Assembly (NCBI GenBank): GCA_033964015.1
Contig: CM066915.1
Span: forward strand, 10,253,573 to 10,317,572
Direction: 5' to 3'
Source: Scolanthus callimorphus
Lineage: Eukaryota; Cnidaria; Anthozoa; Actiniaria; Edwardsiidae
DNA: 64,000 nt
The notes below the pieces were generated by a model. The model was not told the origin of the DNA, made no database searches, and saw nothing but the letters and a program-made list of their open reading frames with translations. The position numbers and the translations under genes were made by a program. Shown here piece by piece: positions 1-12,553 of this stretch. Position 1 is the first letter of the stretch, and the number at the start of each line of letters is the position of its first letter.

Positions 1-3000
1 TTGGGCACTTCTTAGAACTCAGTTTTGGACGCGGCTTAACCATATGTACCGTTTGATTCGAATTCCAAGACGATAATAAATGTTCGCTTTGACAATTTAA
101 TACAAGAGACCGGAAAGAAGCCTCATTATCTATTCCGCGCGAAAAAGTATGTTCTTGCTGGCACACCGGGGGTGCCTGCCGTGATTGGCTGGAGGTGAAG
201 TGCGTGATGACAGATTCGCCACTAATCCCTCTTATGTTTACACAACTTTAGAAGCCCAAAACTCGCCTCTAAAATTTCGCTAAATCTAATGTATAAATGC
301 TTTGATAGACCAACAGGGTTTTAACGGAATGCTTTGAAATTTTGCCATGAGATAGATAAATGGGGAGCAAAAGTGTGTCGGGCTTTTGTGAATTTCGAAG
401 TATTTCAAAAATTATTCATCACGATAGGGTCCCAGTTAACTATTAAACACAACATCAACTTGATCGTTCGATCTTTCCTAAACAAAGCCTTCAATTGAAA
501 AAGCCCGACACACTTTTAGAGACAACAATATGCTGATTGATATTGTGCAGTCAGATTTGCCAAGCCTGTAAACTGCCGGGGCTTATCAAAGCGTTTATCA
601 GGGGCGGTCGAAAACGCGGTTTTTGCTGTGCGCCGTAAATAATTTTCATGAAACTGCTACAAAAGCTTAACAGCAGATAAATTTCACATTTTATCTTTAA
701 AATGATGTATTGGATATGGCGATGCGATGAATATTTGCGCTGCGACAAGGTTTTGAAAACGCACACCCAGCGAATGTATCCTGTAACCTTAAAAAATACG
801 TCTTGTTTTTACCTTTTATCAAAGCGACTCCATTTTTGGTACCTTTTATATTAGGTGTGAGTAAAATCGAAACTTCCCGCGAGCACTAGGGAATATAGGG
901 GAATATATATATATATTTACCAGCTTGTCGGTCCCTGTATAAGGTGGTATCCGCCGAGCCTTTGAATACCTACCGAAAAGAGTACCTACCGTAAAAAGTA
1001 CAAATGATCGCTTTCCCAATAATAGAGAGCGATCCTCCAACCGCCACATCCCCCCCCCCCCCCAACCACCACCACACCCAGGCAATAGAAATAATCCGAA
1101 TGAATGAATGAATTGATAGAGCAGCCCCTTCTGCCCCCCCTCTCCCCCCAAATTCAACCAGAATTTCCTTCAAATTCCCGCGCCTTTCCCATTATTATGT
1201 GGTTTGAAGGAGCACAGGAATTCTGAGCGTTTCGATGAAAAGATCGATCACGATTTTTTGTGTTACGAGCATGGATTTGTGTAGACGCCACGCACGTGCC
1301 TGTCACGCCAGTAATACACACAAGGGTATCGTTTATTAGTGCGAGCATAGGCGACAGGCGAGATTCAAGCACGATGATTTTGCTAACTATGAGCAGCAAG
1401 CACTCTTCAGTTTTGACTGCAGGCACATGAGCAGTTATCGACCACATACAGTACATTAATTTGAGGATGCGAACATTTGTAAGGATAAGGCCTGAAGTGT
1501 GGTGATTTGAGAAATCAGTACACGAGAATCATGAATTCTGTTCCAAACCATTGTGAATTCTCACGTCGTCCCTGACATCCTACACAACCGAGCAAGATCT
1601 ATAGATGTTCGTCTGTTTCCTTTAGAGTGCTGATATTTCTCTACAAGGATTTATCCTGAAAAAAACTAGCTGAACTAAAGTTCAAGCAGTTATGTTGTTA
1701 TTTACTTTGGACTGGGAGGACATGCCTACCGCCGCGCACCGCGTTGGAGTTCCCTATTTAATACCACGCCGAAACCGATTGTTTTACTGCAAAGACCACA
1801 CTGGATCCCTTGAAATAACTCCACCAAAATGTAAGTCTCACAATCTTAATTCTATTAACTGGGAAATAGAGGCTGTTTTCTTTTCTAGTTTGATTTCACT
1901 CCCCGCAACTTGATACGCACACAGGTCGACGGGTCAAATAACCCGCTATTAGCGTGAAATCTACCGAATTCGTCCTTCCGTTTTAGGGCGCTCAAGGAAA
2001 AAGCCAAAGAAATGTTTATATATTCTTAAAATACTACCTCTCCTTGTTCTAATTCTTGAATTTGGGCTGATTTGAAGAATGGCCCCGTACTTAAATTCGG
2101 CATTTACTTTAGCCAGTAAAATACTGTGTTGTCAAGTGGCTTCGAAAGAATGGTGTTAATCGAGGACACTGGTCAATTGTTTATTATCTGTTGATCGAAA
2201 ATTAAGTGCTAAATCCACTGCAAATATCGTTATAAAAACTACGCGAGGCAATTTGTGGGCCCCTTGAATTTCGCTTAAATAACTGGCCTCAGACCGGCGA
2301 AAACGTAAATCTCGAAAAAATCGAAAAAATCCCCCCGGACTGCGAAAAAAACCCTATAACGGTCTTATCTCACTAAAATCTTGCTACAAACTTGAAATGA
2401 GGGTAAAACAATTTTGAGCTCTGACCGCCCATTGCTCGATTTTTGTGTGCATTCGCTCTTAAATATGCTAAATAACATCACCTAGTCGCAGTTTGCTGCT
2501 TCATTGCAGAGAAAAGTAACAAAACTCAATCACAATACTTCACTAGTCTCAATTGAAGAAATGCAGGCAATAATTCGAGTATTTATGTTCATCTAAAATG
2601 CAGACTCACTGGCTGTTCCGCTTCACTTCCTCTGGCAAACTAAGTAACCCTAAGTAACAACACGCGAGTTTACTAAATATCCAGATTTGAGCTGCTAGTT
2701 CGCCGCTAAGATCCAGATTCTTACCTAGATAACTTGGTAGAAGACTACAGCAATCGTAGGCATAAAATCCAAAGAAATTGATTCAATTAAGCCCATAGTT
2801 TGTCACATTTATAAAACAGATCCCTTTGATCCCTCTAAATCCCTCTAGTGGATCCCTTTGAGAAATGCACAAAGAAAAAATACTAAAACTTTGTCGATTC
2901 TCTCGAGTTTGGTGTCATTCCTGCTATTTTTAAATTTGCTATCCATTAACCTACGCCTGCGGAGCGAGTTGAAGTCCGCTGAGGGGAAAATTTCAGTCCA

Positions 3001-3460
3001 AAATCCATAGCGTGACGGGGAAAAGCGGTGTCATTTTCACACTAGGACAATAATCTCCAAATCGCCGTGCAAAAAGTAAGGGTGCTCAGCCCCCCCTCCC
3101 GTTCAAAAAGTGGGGGTGCTCGAGCACCTCCTGCCCCCCTGGGTCCGCCGCCTATGGTACGAAAACAAATGACATTGAAGATACATGTACATTGTATGTT
3201 TATTATTATGTATAAATAAATGAATACATATTATTCATTCGCCATATTTTCCCGCTTCTGATTGGTTGAGCACCACTGGAAAATTGTTTATGTTTCTAAA
3301 GGCCATCGATGATGTCAAAGATTGGATAAGTTGAAAATTATTGCAAGCGTGAAATCACGCGCTTGTAGACAGGATGGCAAACTGCCTACTCTCTCAAATA
3401 ATTAAAGCTGGGAAATTAATTTTGAATGGACAATAAAGAACAATTAAAAGTTTGAATGAA
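1..3460. other. gene-free stretch with small repeats
   Basis: I see no supported gene here. Open frames are short, have no domain signature and include low-complexity tracts, such as the poly-C run near 1052-1066 that creates Gly/Trp-rich frames on the minus strand. A GC-rich patch at about 2990-3165, with repeated 'gggtgctc' phrases and poly-C, looks like degraded repeat. Only the small foldback at 369-517 is clearly structured. Confidence 0.5.
369..517. repeat. short inverted-repeat element (MITE-like)
   Basis: The segment opens with AAAAGTGTGTCGGGCTTTT and closes with its near-exact reverse complement, giving ~19-bp inverted ends around ~110 bp of unrelated sequence. No target duplication is obvious and no coding capacity is present. 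It is most likely a non-autonomous DNA transposon. Confidence 0.6.
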
Positions 3461-3465
3461 TAACA

Positions 3466-3616
3466 AAACAATCAATGAATTCAGCTTTGTATGATATGGA
3501 TAATTATTTAGATCTAGGGGGTGTTATCCAGATCGACCTTTGGCCTTGATGGATAATACCACCCTCGATCTGAATAATTTTCCATATCACACTCACAGAA
3601 TTCATTAATTGCTTAG
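3466..3616. repeat. foldback MITE
   Basis: Two arms of ~60 bp are inverted copies of each other. The outer arms read AATCAATGAATTCAG and, in reverse complement, AATTAATGAATTCTG. The inner arms contain TGATATGGATAATTATT and a GATC-rich centre. The whole unit can fold into one imperfect hairpin. Confidence 0.6.
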
Positions 3617-3921
3617 CTGCATGGTCACCTCCTGCAATCACCTTTTCAACAGATTTAGAAAAAAGTTTTTTTTTATTAAACTAAAAATATTTATCAATTC
3701 ACCCTACAACAATTGAATGAGAGTAATATGGAGGGAGAATTTCATTTCATTTAAAATGGAACAAGAGGATCCAGAGCACGTTAGGGACTCCTCACAAAGT
3801 GGTCCTCTATTGGTAGGCAAATAGATAATATTTTTTCATTATAATTGAAAAAGTAAATAATGATAGGAGGGCCTGATACAAGATAATTGCACCTGATATA
3901 AGTGTAAATTACTGCCTTTTT

Positions 3922-3991
3922 TTTGGGGGGGGGGGGGGGGGAGGGGTGGAGGGGTGGGTGGTGGTGGTGGTGGGGGGGGGGGGGGGGGGTT
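3922..3991. repeat. poly-G / GGT low-complexity tract
   Basis: Homopolymeric G runs (~18 and ~17 bases) flank a GGTGGTGG stretch. The tract generates spurious Gly/Trp-rich (plus) and Pro/His-rich (minus) open frames that should not be annotated as genes. Confidence 0.9.
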
Positions 3992-4407
3992 TGGTCCAAT
4001 ACTGGTGAAGTTTTATTTTTTTTTATCTTTCCTTCTATACTTTATTACCAAATGTATTTCTTATTATACGATTATAACATTCCTCAGCTAAAATCTGATC
4101 TGCCAAAAAACGAAATTGAAATATATGAAATTAACCAATTAGATGATAAAAAAGAAATAATTTCATTTACCCTTGATTTGATGAACTCATTATTATTGTG
4201 GCTCTTACAAAAACGATGGTACTCCAGTATGTTCACCTACTAAAATCTCTAAGTATCCATAGCCATGCATGCTTTACGTAAGACTGGTAAATAAAAGATC
4301 TGTCTTCAAGGCTCATGGTTATTATCTTTCGATTTCAGTGACCACACAACATCCGCCAGAGGTGGCTTTTGGACACACCATACCATGACACAAGTAAAAC
4401 ATAGTTA

Positions 4408-4680
4408 GAGCGGTTTTCACGTGACTGTCGTGAGAATTACAAATTACTTTGTAATTGCGATTGGTTTGGGTTGTGATTGGTCAAGAGCATGATCTTTGAC
4501 CCTTCTGCCAATTATATCGCATAGAGAAAATACTTACACAACTATTTGTAATTACTTTGCTCACAAAAAGGAGAGATTGTGAATCACCTTGCTCTCTGAT
4601 TGGTTTGTTGTCGAATTTCCATTTTATTTGATTGGATAGTAAATTACTTATTGCTTTCATGACAGTCATATGAACACCGC
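4408..4680. mobile_element. MITE with TA target duplication
   Basis: The left end GAGCGGTTTTCACGTGACTG matches the reverse complement of the right end (GCGGTGTTCATATGACTGTC) with a few mismatches. TA dinucleotides lie directly outside both ends (4406-4407 and 4681-4682), as for Tc1/mariner-type insertion. The 273-bp body is AT-rich and non-coding. The 'GAGYGGTTTTCA' start is shared with the larger element at 26483-27535, suggesting a common transposase source. Confidence 0.65.
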
Positions 4681-4705
4681 TATACGGTGTATTTTTACTA
4701 TAAAT

Positions 4706-4847
4706 CAGGGGCATAGCTAGGGGGTGGTCCTAGGGTGCCTGTGACCCCCAATACAGTAAACATTAAGCAAAAAATTGTAAAGCTGGAAAGGGGCACTATA
4801 CATTTGTACAGTGTGACCCCCTTTCTCAAATCCTGGCTACGCCCCTG
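4706..4847. mobile_element. hAT-like MITE, 142 bp
   Basis: The left terminus CAGGGGCATAGCTAGG pairs with the reverse complement of the right terminus, CAGGGGCGTAGCCAGG. A perfect 5-bp duplication TAAAT flanks the element (4701-4705 and 4848-4852). Termini starting CAGGGGCGTAGCCAGG are, from general knowledge, typical of widespread animal hAT-type non-autonomous elements. It sits only 25 bp from the preceding MITE. Confidence 0.75.
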
Positions 4848-4852
4848 TAAAT

Positions 4853-6074
4853 ACTTGTCAATGGAATCAGTTAGAGAGCATATGATGCTAAATCAATTTG
4901 TTGTATTCTTAAACATGATTAGAGATGAAATACTTATTAAAACTTTGGGTATGATCCGATAAATAGCCTTGAAGTTATGGCATTGAGAAGTTTCTGTTTT
5001 GCATGTGACATGCCTTTCTCCAGGTGTGTCGGATGTCTGATTTGCTTCGGGAGGCGGGAGGGTAGTCACCTAGGTTGCTCCAGTTGGTTGCAATCAAAGC
5101 AGAATTTTGTTAATAATGTAAAGGTTTTGCGAAAACTGTCTTTATCACTAGTGCGAGTAGCCATACTGACATACATACCCTACCAGAGACAAAACAAACT
5201 ATACCCTACGGCAGACCTCAGGAGCCCCCAAAACATACTTTATATGGCGGTACATACCCGTCTACCATATATGAGGGAGTGCCCCACCTCAAGCCCATTC
5301 TCAGTGCGTATAATTAATTAGAATGGCGAAAGATCGATTAAAATCATCAAAACGTGACCAAAGGGCATCACATGACCACGCTAGTACTTAATCCTGCGTT
5401 CCTGCCATCTTATCATTCTGCCTTCGACCAGTTTGACATAAAGTTCGAGAGTGAAGTTTGATAGCCAGTATTGCCACTGAGTTGCAGCACCATTATTCCC
5501 TAGAAGAGCGGAGTTTTGTCATACTGTATGCTGTACGGATCTTCATACTACAGAGAGGAAGCGAGATTTTTCCCATCCTGGAAATGTTTACCTCGAGTCT
5601 CCCGACCTTGCGAAGCAAAACTCATAAGTAAGATAAGTTTACTGCACTACTGTTCAGTTTTACCCTGACAGTGATTTATATGCTACCTTTGTATCTAATG
5701 GTCCTACTTCCATGCCTTGCTGATACAACGCTTGTACAAGTTTATACTGTATCTGTCGGTATTTCTAGTCCATTGCTACTCGTCCGGATTTGCATATTTC
5801 TTCATGCGTATAACACGCAGAGTTCGCTTCCCGTCGCTTTCCTTTCGCCGTTTAACTTTAGTCATCTCCTGCCTGTAGTTTTCATACCTTGTATTTTTAA
5901 AATGTTCTTCTTTCTTGCTAACTTTTACTTTGTATTTTTAGGTACCATGTGTAGTTAATATTCTCTGCCTCCCCGGATACACAGTAATAATATGAATTCA
6001 ATAAACTGTACTTGTTAGTTGTTCTTTGACTGCATTCTGTTTGCTTTATAACCATTATGTATCTTACATAATCT
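4853..6074. other. no supported gene; degraded repeats
   Basis: Apart from the dispersed repeat at 5297-5470, this holds a MITE-like fragment (about 5160-5295, 'cataccctacc...gagggagtg'). There is also a 95-codon hydrophobic frame at 5671-5958 with no recognisable domain. That frame is followed by an AATAAA at about 5998 and then the 6075-6830 satellite, so it may belong to the 3' part of a retroelement, but nothing confirms it. Confidence 0.4.
5297..5470 (+). repeat. dispersed repeat, copy 1
   Basis: About 170 bp, starting at 'attctcagtgcgtataatt' and running to 'gagagtgaagtttgat', recur almost unchanged at 15098-15270 in the same orientation. Differences are single substitutions and a short indel. 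No coding capacity is conserved between copies, so it is a dispersed mobile-element fragment. Confidence 0.8.
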
Positions 6075-6830
6075 TCCAGCACTTTTTAAATCGGCCGGCT
6101 CATTTTCTACGCCGGGATGCCATCCAGCCTTACAATTTCTAAGGTTTGGGCCGGTGTAAATTTTCTACCGGGTTGTTAGCCAGCCTCCAATTTCATCAAG
6201 GACTGGGCCGGCGATAATTTTTATGGTGCCGGGTTCTTATCCAGCCTTAGCAATTTCTAGTAAGGCTAGGACCGGTGTAATTTTTATACCGGGTTGTTAG
6301 CCAGACTTCAATTTCTTCAAAAGTCTGGGCCAGCACTAATTTTCTTGTGCCGTGTTCGTTATCCTACCTTACCAATTTCTAGTAAGGCTAGGGCCGGTGT
6401 AATTTTTATACCGGGTTGTTAGCCAGACTTAAATTTCTTCAAAAATCTGGGCCAGCACTAATTTTCTTTTGCTGGGTTGTTATCCTGAGCCTTAACAATT
6501 TCTATTAAGGCTAGGGCCGGTGTAATTTTTATACCGGGTTGTTAGCCAGACTTCAATTTCTTTAAAAGTCTTGGCCAGCACTAATTTTCTTGTGCCGGGG
6601 TTGTTATCCAGCCTTAACAATTTCTAGTAAGGCTAGGGCCGGTGGAATTTTTATACCGGGTTGTTAGACAGACTTCAATTTCTTAAAGTCTGGGCCAGCA
6701 CTAATTTTCTTGTGCCTGGTTGTTATCCTGCGTTAAAATTTCTAGTAAGTCTAGCAGTAGTGTAACTTTTATACCGGGCTCTGTTGACCAAAGCTTGAGC
6801 TTTGATTTTTCTATGCCGGTTGTTTGATAA
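6075..6830 (+). repeat. hairpin-forming tandem repeat, ~122-bp period
   Basis: About six copies of a ~122-bp unit are made of two half-units. Each half-unit is a short hairpin: GGCCGGTGTAA...TTATACCGGG, then CCAGACTT...AAGTCTGG, then GCCAGCAC...GTGCCGGG. Identity between copies is high with small indels. The array is followed by an AAATACAAATAAAATGAAAT tail (about 6832-6853), reminiscent of a retroelement 3' end. Confidence 0.8.
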
Positions 6831-7008
6831 AATACAAATAAAATGAAATGAAATGTTTTGAACTTGATCCCTCAAAGATATTATGAATTTAGTATTTATA
6901 GGTATGTCAATCATATTTTCGGTCATTTCGGACTTCAGACTTGCACCCCACTGGTTCTAAGATTGGGCTGACTTAAGCCGTATCTCCGTTTCGGCGGGGC
7001 TTTCTTGG

Positions 7009-7195
7009 TTCCAGTGGCGTGTAGGCCTGCCTTCCAACAAACCAATTATATTTTCCCTTAGTACAGAAGTATACTCAGCTCCCTTTGTTCCAAAAGGCAA
7101 TTACATTGATTGTATAACGGATTATGTCCTATATGATTATGAGCTGATTACTTATTGCAATTTGTAAGGCAGGCCTAACTTACGCCACTGGACCA
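7009..7195. repeat. foldback repeat around a unique core
   Basis: The arm at 7009-7035 (TTCCAGTGGCGTGTAGGCCT region) is inverted at 7169-7195 (AGGCCTAACTTACGCCACTG region), with ~130 bp between. The arms are followed by an AATAAA and a TTGTATTGTATTATATTATA run. It is probably a small non-autonomous transposon. Confidence 0.5.
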
Positions 7196-10010
7196 AGATA
7201 AGCCCGCACTCGAGGGCCATAAGTTAGAAACCTACTTGTATGGTTACTATAAAAGTCTTGTGAAATAAAGTTTCTTGTATTGTATTATATTATAGGAAAT
7301 CATCATATCCTCGGTAACAGTAGTAGAATCTTGTATACTTGACTGACATTTCAGTTTCTGTATGGAGATGATTATACTGTTAAGGACTGTGCACTTCTCC
7401 TCAACTTCGCATTAAAAAAATGTATGTCACAGTAAATGTATCAAAATCACACTCTTTCCACTTATCTAAAGTCGTAAGGATATTTTTGCAGGTGACAAGT
7501 CCCCGTTTCTATTTATCATTTTATTTCTCTCGGCCAAACTAGTAATAGTCCAATTTACCTGGTAGACCCGGTAAACAAAGTCATTGGATATTGATACGTA
7601 ATTATTAAATTTACATCGTCAATTCAAGGAGATTGGCTCAAAAAGGGGATCCCATGACGTTTTCTCACCCATTTTGTATTGACTATTTGCGCTTCTCGAG
7701 GTATTTTGCGCTTATTTGAGGATAAAGCCCTGAAAATTTCGGGACAGTTGGTATAGGTACACAGCCACTTTGTTGTTTAGTACAGCCATGTTCTCATATG
7801 CCAAGTTTCATGTTGCGTAGTTACCGGACTTGTAGTCACGTGTTGGTACAAACTCTATAATGACAATCCTAACATTCAAGTAATTTCCCTGTATCAATAT
7901 ACACACGCGCACCAACGTGATTGTTATTATCGATTTTTGTACCTCAAGACACCATTCTTCATCTGTATATCGATCCAGTTTCTAGCAGTAAAGGTGGCTA
8001 TGAACTCGCTTTCAAGCTGATATTGACATTTTTTATTTTCAAAATTTTGATAATTTAATTAATTAATTTGCGCCGGGGAGCACCCTTTACTTTTGCAAGA
8101 GGGCTTTTTCGTGGTATACTCCGATTGAATTGATATTTTGTAACAAAGCTTCATGAATTTCACGAAGGGATTGCCACTGCAATTCCTTCCGCTTTATTAA
8201 AAAAAAATATGTTGCCATGAAAACCAGCTTCACCTCGGCATGTAATAAAGTTTTGACCCCCTAGGGGTCTGCATCCGCCACTGCTTATTTAACTTGTCAA
8301 CTCTCATTATGAAGATGTGACATCCTTATCAGCATCGCAATCCCCTTAGTACTCGTGATTTTCCCAATAATACGCATTCGGGTCATCACCGAAAAAAAAT
8401 TACAATATATATTATTTTTTAGAATCCTAAATATCACGAGGCAACGGCTCACACTAAGGAACGTTCCAAAATTTAAAACTGGACGAACATTAACTAGCTG
8501 TTATTATACTCGTTTTGAGTATATTCAATTTCAAATCTTAATGAAGCTGTAAGGTGATTTTATACATTCACATATCTCATTTTATATAGGAGCCATACCT
8601 TTAAGCTTAATCGTATTTCTTTTACAATTTGCAGCTCATACTAGAGACTCGCTGCAGTCGTTTAGGCAATATTTAGTAAGCGCATGCCAAAGAGGAAACA
8701 AGCACAACGCGGGTTTAGTGAAATTAATGACGACATTTATAAGGGGCGTTTTCTTTCAAAGCCAACGGACTTCAACTTCAACTTTATTATATCTTATTTT
8801 TTTAATATTACAAAGACAGCACACCGCCTGCAAATAGCATAGCTAGTTGAGGCAGCCGGTGAGAGGACAAAGAAGCAGAGAGAGACGAAGGGTAAAAACG
8901 TGAAAAAAAGAAGAAAACCGTTAATAACAAGCGAAAAAGAGAAGGATGTAAACTAGAAAATAACACAAATGATTTGATTTTATTCATTTCATTTGCTGTA
9001 ATAAAAAAAAAGAAAATTTGAGACAGTTTATAATAGAAGTAAAAGTTTTCTATGTTTTTTTGGGGTATTTATGATCACAGTTTATTTTCAAAAACTTTCT
9101 TGGAGAAAAAACATGCTATGTATATTCGAACAAAAACAAGGAACTAGAAAGGCCGAAACTTATTTGTTTACAAATGAATAGTTAGTTATTTACATAAAAA
9201 TATAATTCAAAGAGTTGACAAAGACGACAGTGAGATTTGAAAGTCGGTATTATGTGCAGAGACTTAAAGGGTTTTGGCCTGACTCGCCATCGTCACATTC
9301 TCGTTACATTCCATCGCCAGAAGAAAACGCCATGTCCGCCATTTTGAATCCCAAATCTGGGGCTCAAGTGACACATACAAAGAGATCTCGATACAGTAAT
9401 TATGTGGGCCCAAATCACAAATCTGTTTTTTTCTCGCGTTATAGAAGTCGAGTTAAAATTACGAAAACGATAACTTGTGTTTCACTCTTCGGTTTAAAGC
9501 AATAGCTAAGAATTACTAGAATTAAGATTATTTTGAGGTTTCCTTTTTGCATTTTAAACTTAAAGGTGTCATGACCCACTGTTTAACAAGGAATAAGTGA
9601 GAAATACACGGCAATAATACACGGTCATAGTTTATAACTCGCCATAAAAATTGTGATATTACCTGACTACAGTTTCCGAAAGCGGAGATGTCTCCTTCGA
9701 TCCTCGAGGATGCCTTTCACAACAATTATTATCCACCAGAAATACATTTGATGATTCCTTCTTAGTTCTATAATGATGCAGTAGTAATAAACGCTTGAAA
9801 TTCCTCCATCTTGCCCGCTGAATCTCCCAAAATCGACTGAGTTTGGATGGCCATAATTCCGCTCAGAATTCGCAAATAAACAAACCATTGCTACTAAAAT
9901 GAAGTTTGGGCCCCCTTTGTGAAGCTGCGATCTACAGAAAATCCTAAATCAGCGGAAATCCTAAAGAAAAGTTCCCGATTGTATCCTCTATGGAAGACCC
10001 TTCGCGGCTT
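7196..10010. other. no gene recognised
   Basis: AT-rich sequence with only short frames lacking domain or exon signatures. A run at about 8765-8790 (TTCAACTTTATTATATC) followed by structured sequence resembles the reversed 3' end of a LINE/SINE-type element, but no coding part is attached. Confidence 0.4.
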
Positions 10011-10050
10011 TGGCGGGTTTCCTGTGGCCAGCACAGGAAACCCGCCAAAG
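10011..10050. repeat. near-perfect 19-bp stem hairpin
   Basis: CTTTGGCGGGTTTCCTGTG is followed after a 2-bp loop by its exact reverse complement. It is GC-rich compared with its surroundings. It could be a hairpin terminator-like or recombination-generated palindrome; no neighbouring gene gives it a role. Confidence 0.7.
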
Positions 10051-10305
10051 ATTCAGCGGTTTTTTCCAAATTTTAGAACGCAATTCGAATAAAAATAGCC
10101 AAAAATCCTATACTGGAGCTCCAAATTAACTTCAGAACACAAATTGATGTACAATAATTTGTCAACCCTTTATTTATATTGCGTTCGCCATCTTGCATTC
10201 GAAGCACCTCATTAATTGAGAAACCGCTGACCACTTACTGATGGCGAGAATTTCTGGCGATGCCGACTCTATGCTTTCCATGCTTCGACTATGCCCGATG
10301 CAGAG

Positions 10306-12550
10306 CACAGGAAAAAATTCCTAAAAACCATAATGGTTTTTATGGTGGTTTTTACTGGAAAAACCATTCAAAACCATGAATGGGTTGGAGAACCAAATCC
10401 ATTCATGGGTTTTACAACAAAAACATTCTTGGTTAATGTTATAATATCGGAATGGGTTTCACAGCAAATACGAGCTGTTTTCTGCATATTTCCAACATGG
10501 TTTTTCCGATTAAAACGTTAATTGTAAAATGGTAAGTATGTGAAATCCATTTACAATAAATAGGAAAACTGTGGATTTATTCATTTCTTATATTTTGGAA
10601 GCGTTTTTTTCCACAATAACCACTTAATGCGAAATGGTTACTGTGTAAAATCCATTGAAAGCCATCAGAAAACATGATGGATTATGAAGCAAACCCTTCA
10701 TGGGTTTTACATAAAATACCTACCAATTTTTCCATGTTTTAAATGGTATTTCTTTGAAAACCATTGGATGTAAAACGTTTTTTTCCGTAAAAAACCGCTT
10801 TCAAACCAAATGGGAAAATGCTTTTACACATTTGGGAGCTAACCCATTACGGATTTCAATAAAAAACGGCGTGGGTTTTGCTTAATTACCAACTCATTTC
10901 TTCTGCATCGAGAATGGTTATTCGTTGAAACCATTTTGAAAACCATAGCAGGGAAAAAGAAAAAAATCCTATCACCGTTGCAGCATGATTCGAACACTCG
11001 GGTTGATATTCCTTGTGTGATTAAAGTCCGTCGTACTAACCATTAGGCCACCCCTGTTAGCCTGACTTATAGCGATAAGATTTAGACTTCTATATGGCTG
11101 ACAGTCAGATTTTTTTTTTTAATATCTAGGAAATGACGTCTTATGACAGCCAAAATGTTTTGTTTTAGGAGCGGCATTTTAAACCTCAAATCTGCGCATG
11201 TAGAGTTTTTGCCGTTGATAATTTTTTGGCCTTATTGTTCGAGCGTCGCGCCACTTCGCAAATTCTCTATTTCAATAAGATGCAGAGACGACTTCGAGAC
11301 ATAAAACATTGAGCTGCGCCGTCTTGTATTTTGTACTTATATGGCAACAACCATCAATGAAAGCTTGAATCCAGATTGTTTTAAGCTAAAAAGTGACATC
11401 CTCTTATGGGAATGCACAAACCATCCCGTTGTTGAAACACAACCAATCGCTGATAACGTTGAATCCAATCTCTTTGCAAGTCATAATCCTTTCATGGGAA
11501 AATGGAAACCATTGAATCCGTGGGACATTGTGCCATTTCGTTTTTATGGCTGATCTACAAAATTGAAAAATAGTAAATCAGCGTATTTTGTCGATTTTAC
11601 ATTTCATATCAAATAAAGGTAATGAGAAATTGTATTTATTAATTTTTCGTTTTCCTCTTTTTCGAAACGATTTTTATTTATGTGTTTATTGATTATGGAA
11701 AGTTATCTAATAATCGTTTTTCTTTTACCTAATGAGTGTTATAAAAGCGATGCTCAATCGACGCTCAAACGATTCCCATTCGGAATCGCTCCCTAGCCGT
11801 TCTTGTCCTCAACCCTCGCTGTACCAATGGGAATTGTCTTTAACAACTCCGAAATTATTTCACGGTGACATTTCCCTTCCCAGACAAAGGCCTTGATGAA
11901 TTTTCATCAATTTATGGTTTTGCGTAAAATACAAATTAGGAACGAAAATGTTTTTTGTAAGCGATAATCCATTTATGGAAAACGATAACCATTTATGGGT
12001 TTTGCGCAAAACCCATATTTGGATCGAAAATGTTTTTTGTAAGCGATAATTAATTCATGGAAAACGATAACCATTTATGGGTTTTGCGCAAAACCCATAT
12101 TTGGATCGAAAATGTTTTTTTGGAAGCGATAATCCATTTATGGGAAAACGATAACCATTTGCGGGTTTTGCGCAAAACCCATATATGGATCGAAAATGTT
12201 TTTTGTAAGCGATAATCCATTCATGGGAAAAAGGTAACCATTAATGGTTTTTATGCAACAAACAATTCTGGTTGAAAACCGTTTTTTCAAAGATATAACC
12301 CATTCATGGAATTATAAAAAACAAAAATGTTTTTTACTGAGAACACGGAAATGGATTTTATAAACCCATAAATGGTTTTAACTTCGTGTGGTTTGGTGAG
12401 GTATATGGAAATTTCCCGATGTTTATTCCATAAAAAACATTTCTAAAATGGAAAAACCATAAATGGTTTTCTCTAAAATACATTGATGGTTTTTATCAAA
12501 GATGGGAAGTACATAAAAGCCATTATGGTTTTTAGGATTTTTTCCCTGTG
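10306..12550. mobile_element. non-autonomous CACTA-superfamily element with internal satellite
   Basis: The left end CACAGGAAAAAATTCCTAAA and right end (reverse complement CACAGGGAAAAAATCCTAAA) form terminal inverted repeats, and GAG is duplicated outside both (10303-10305 and 12551-12553). CACAG termini plus a 3-bp duplication match the large Tnp2-bearing element at 34392-49563, so that transposase type could plausibly mobilise it. The interior has many short palindromes of the AACCATTTATGG type and a ~80-bp tandem array at about 11935-12240 (GCGATAATCCATTCATGG units). A decayed tRNA-like stretch lies near 10977-11055. It encodes no transposase. Confidence 0.8.
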
Positions 12551-12553
12551 GAG

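Noticed and set aside
3781..4243. Gly/Trp-rich and Pro/His-rich frames on opposite strands
   Set aside because: Both are translations of the poly-G/GGT tract.
10977..11055. tRNA gene on the minus strand (GGCCTAATGGTTAG and GTTCGAATC boxes)
   Set aside because: The A- and B-box-like strings are present, but acceptor and anticodon stems do not pair. At most it is a tRNA-derived SINE relic inside the CACAG element.
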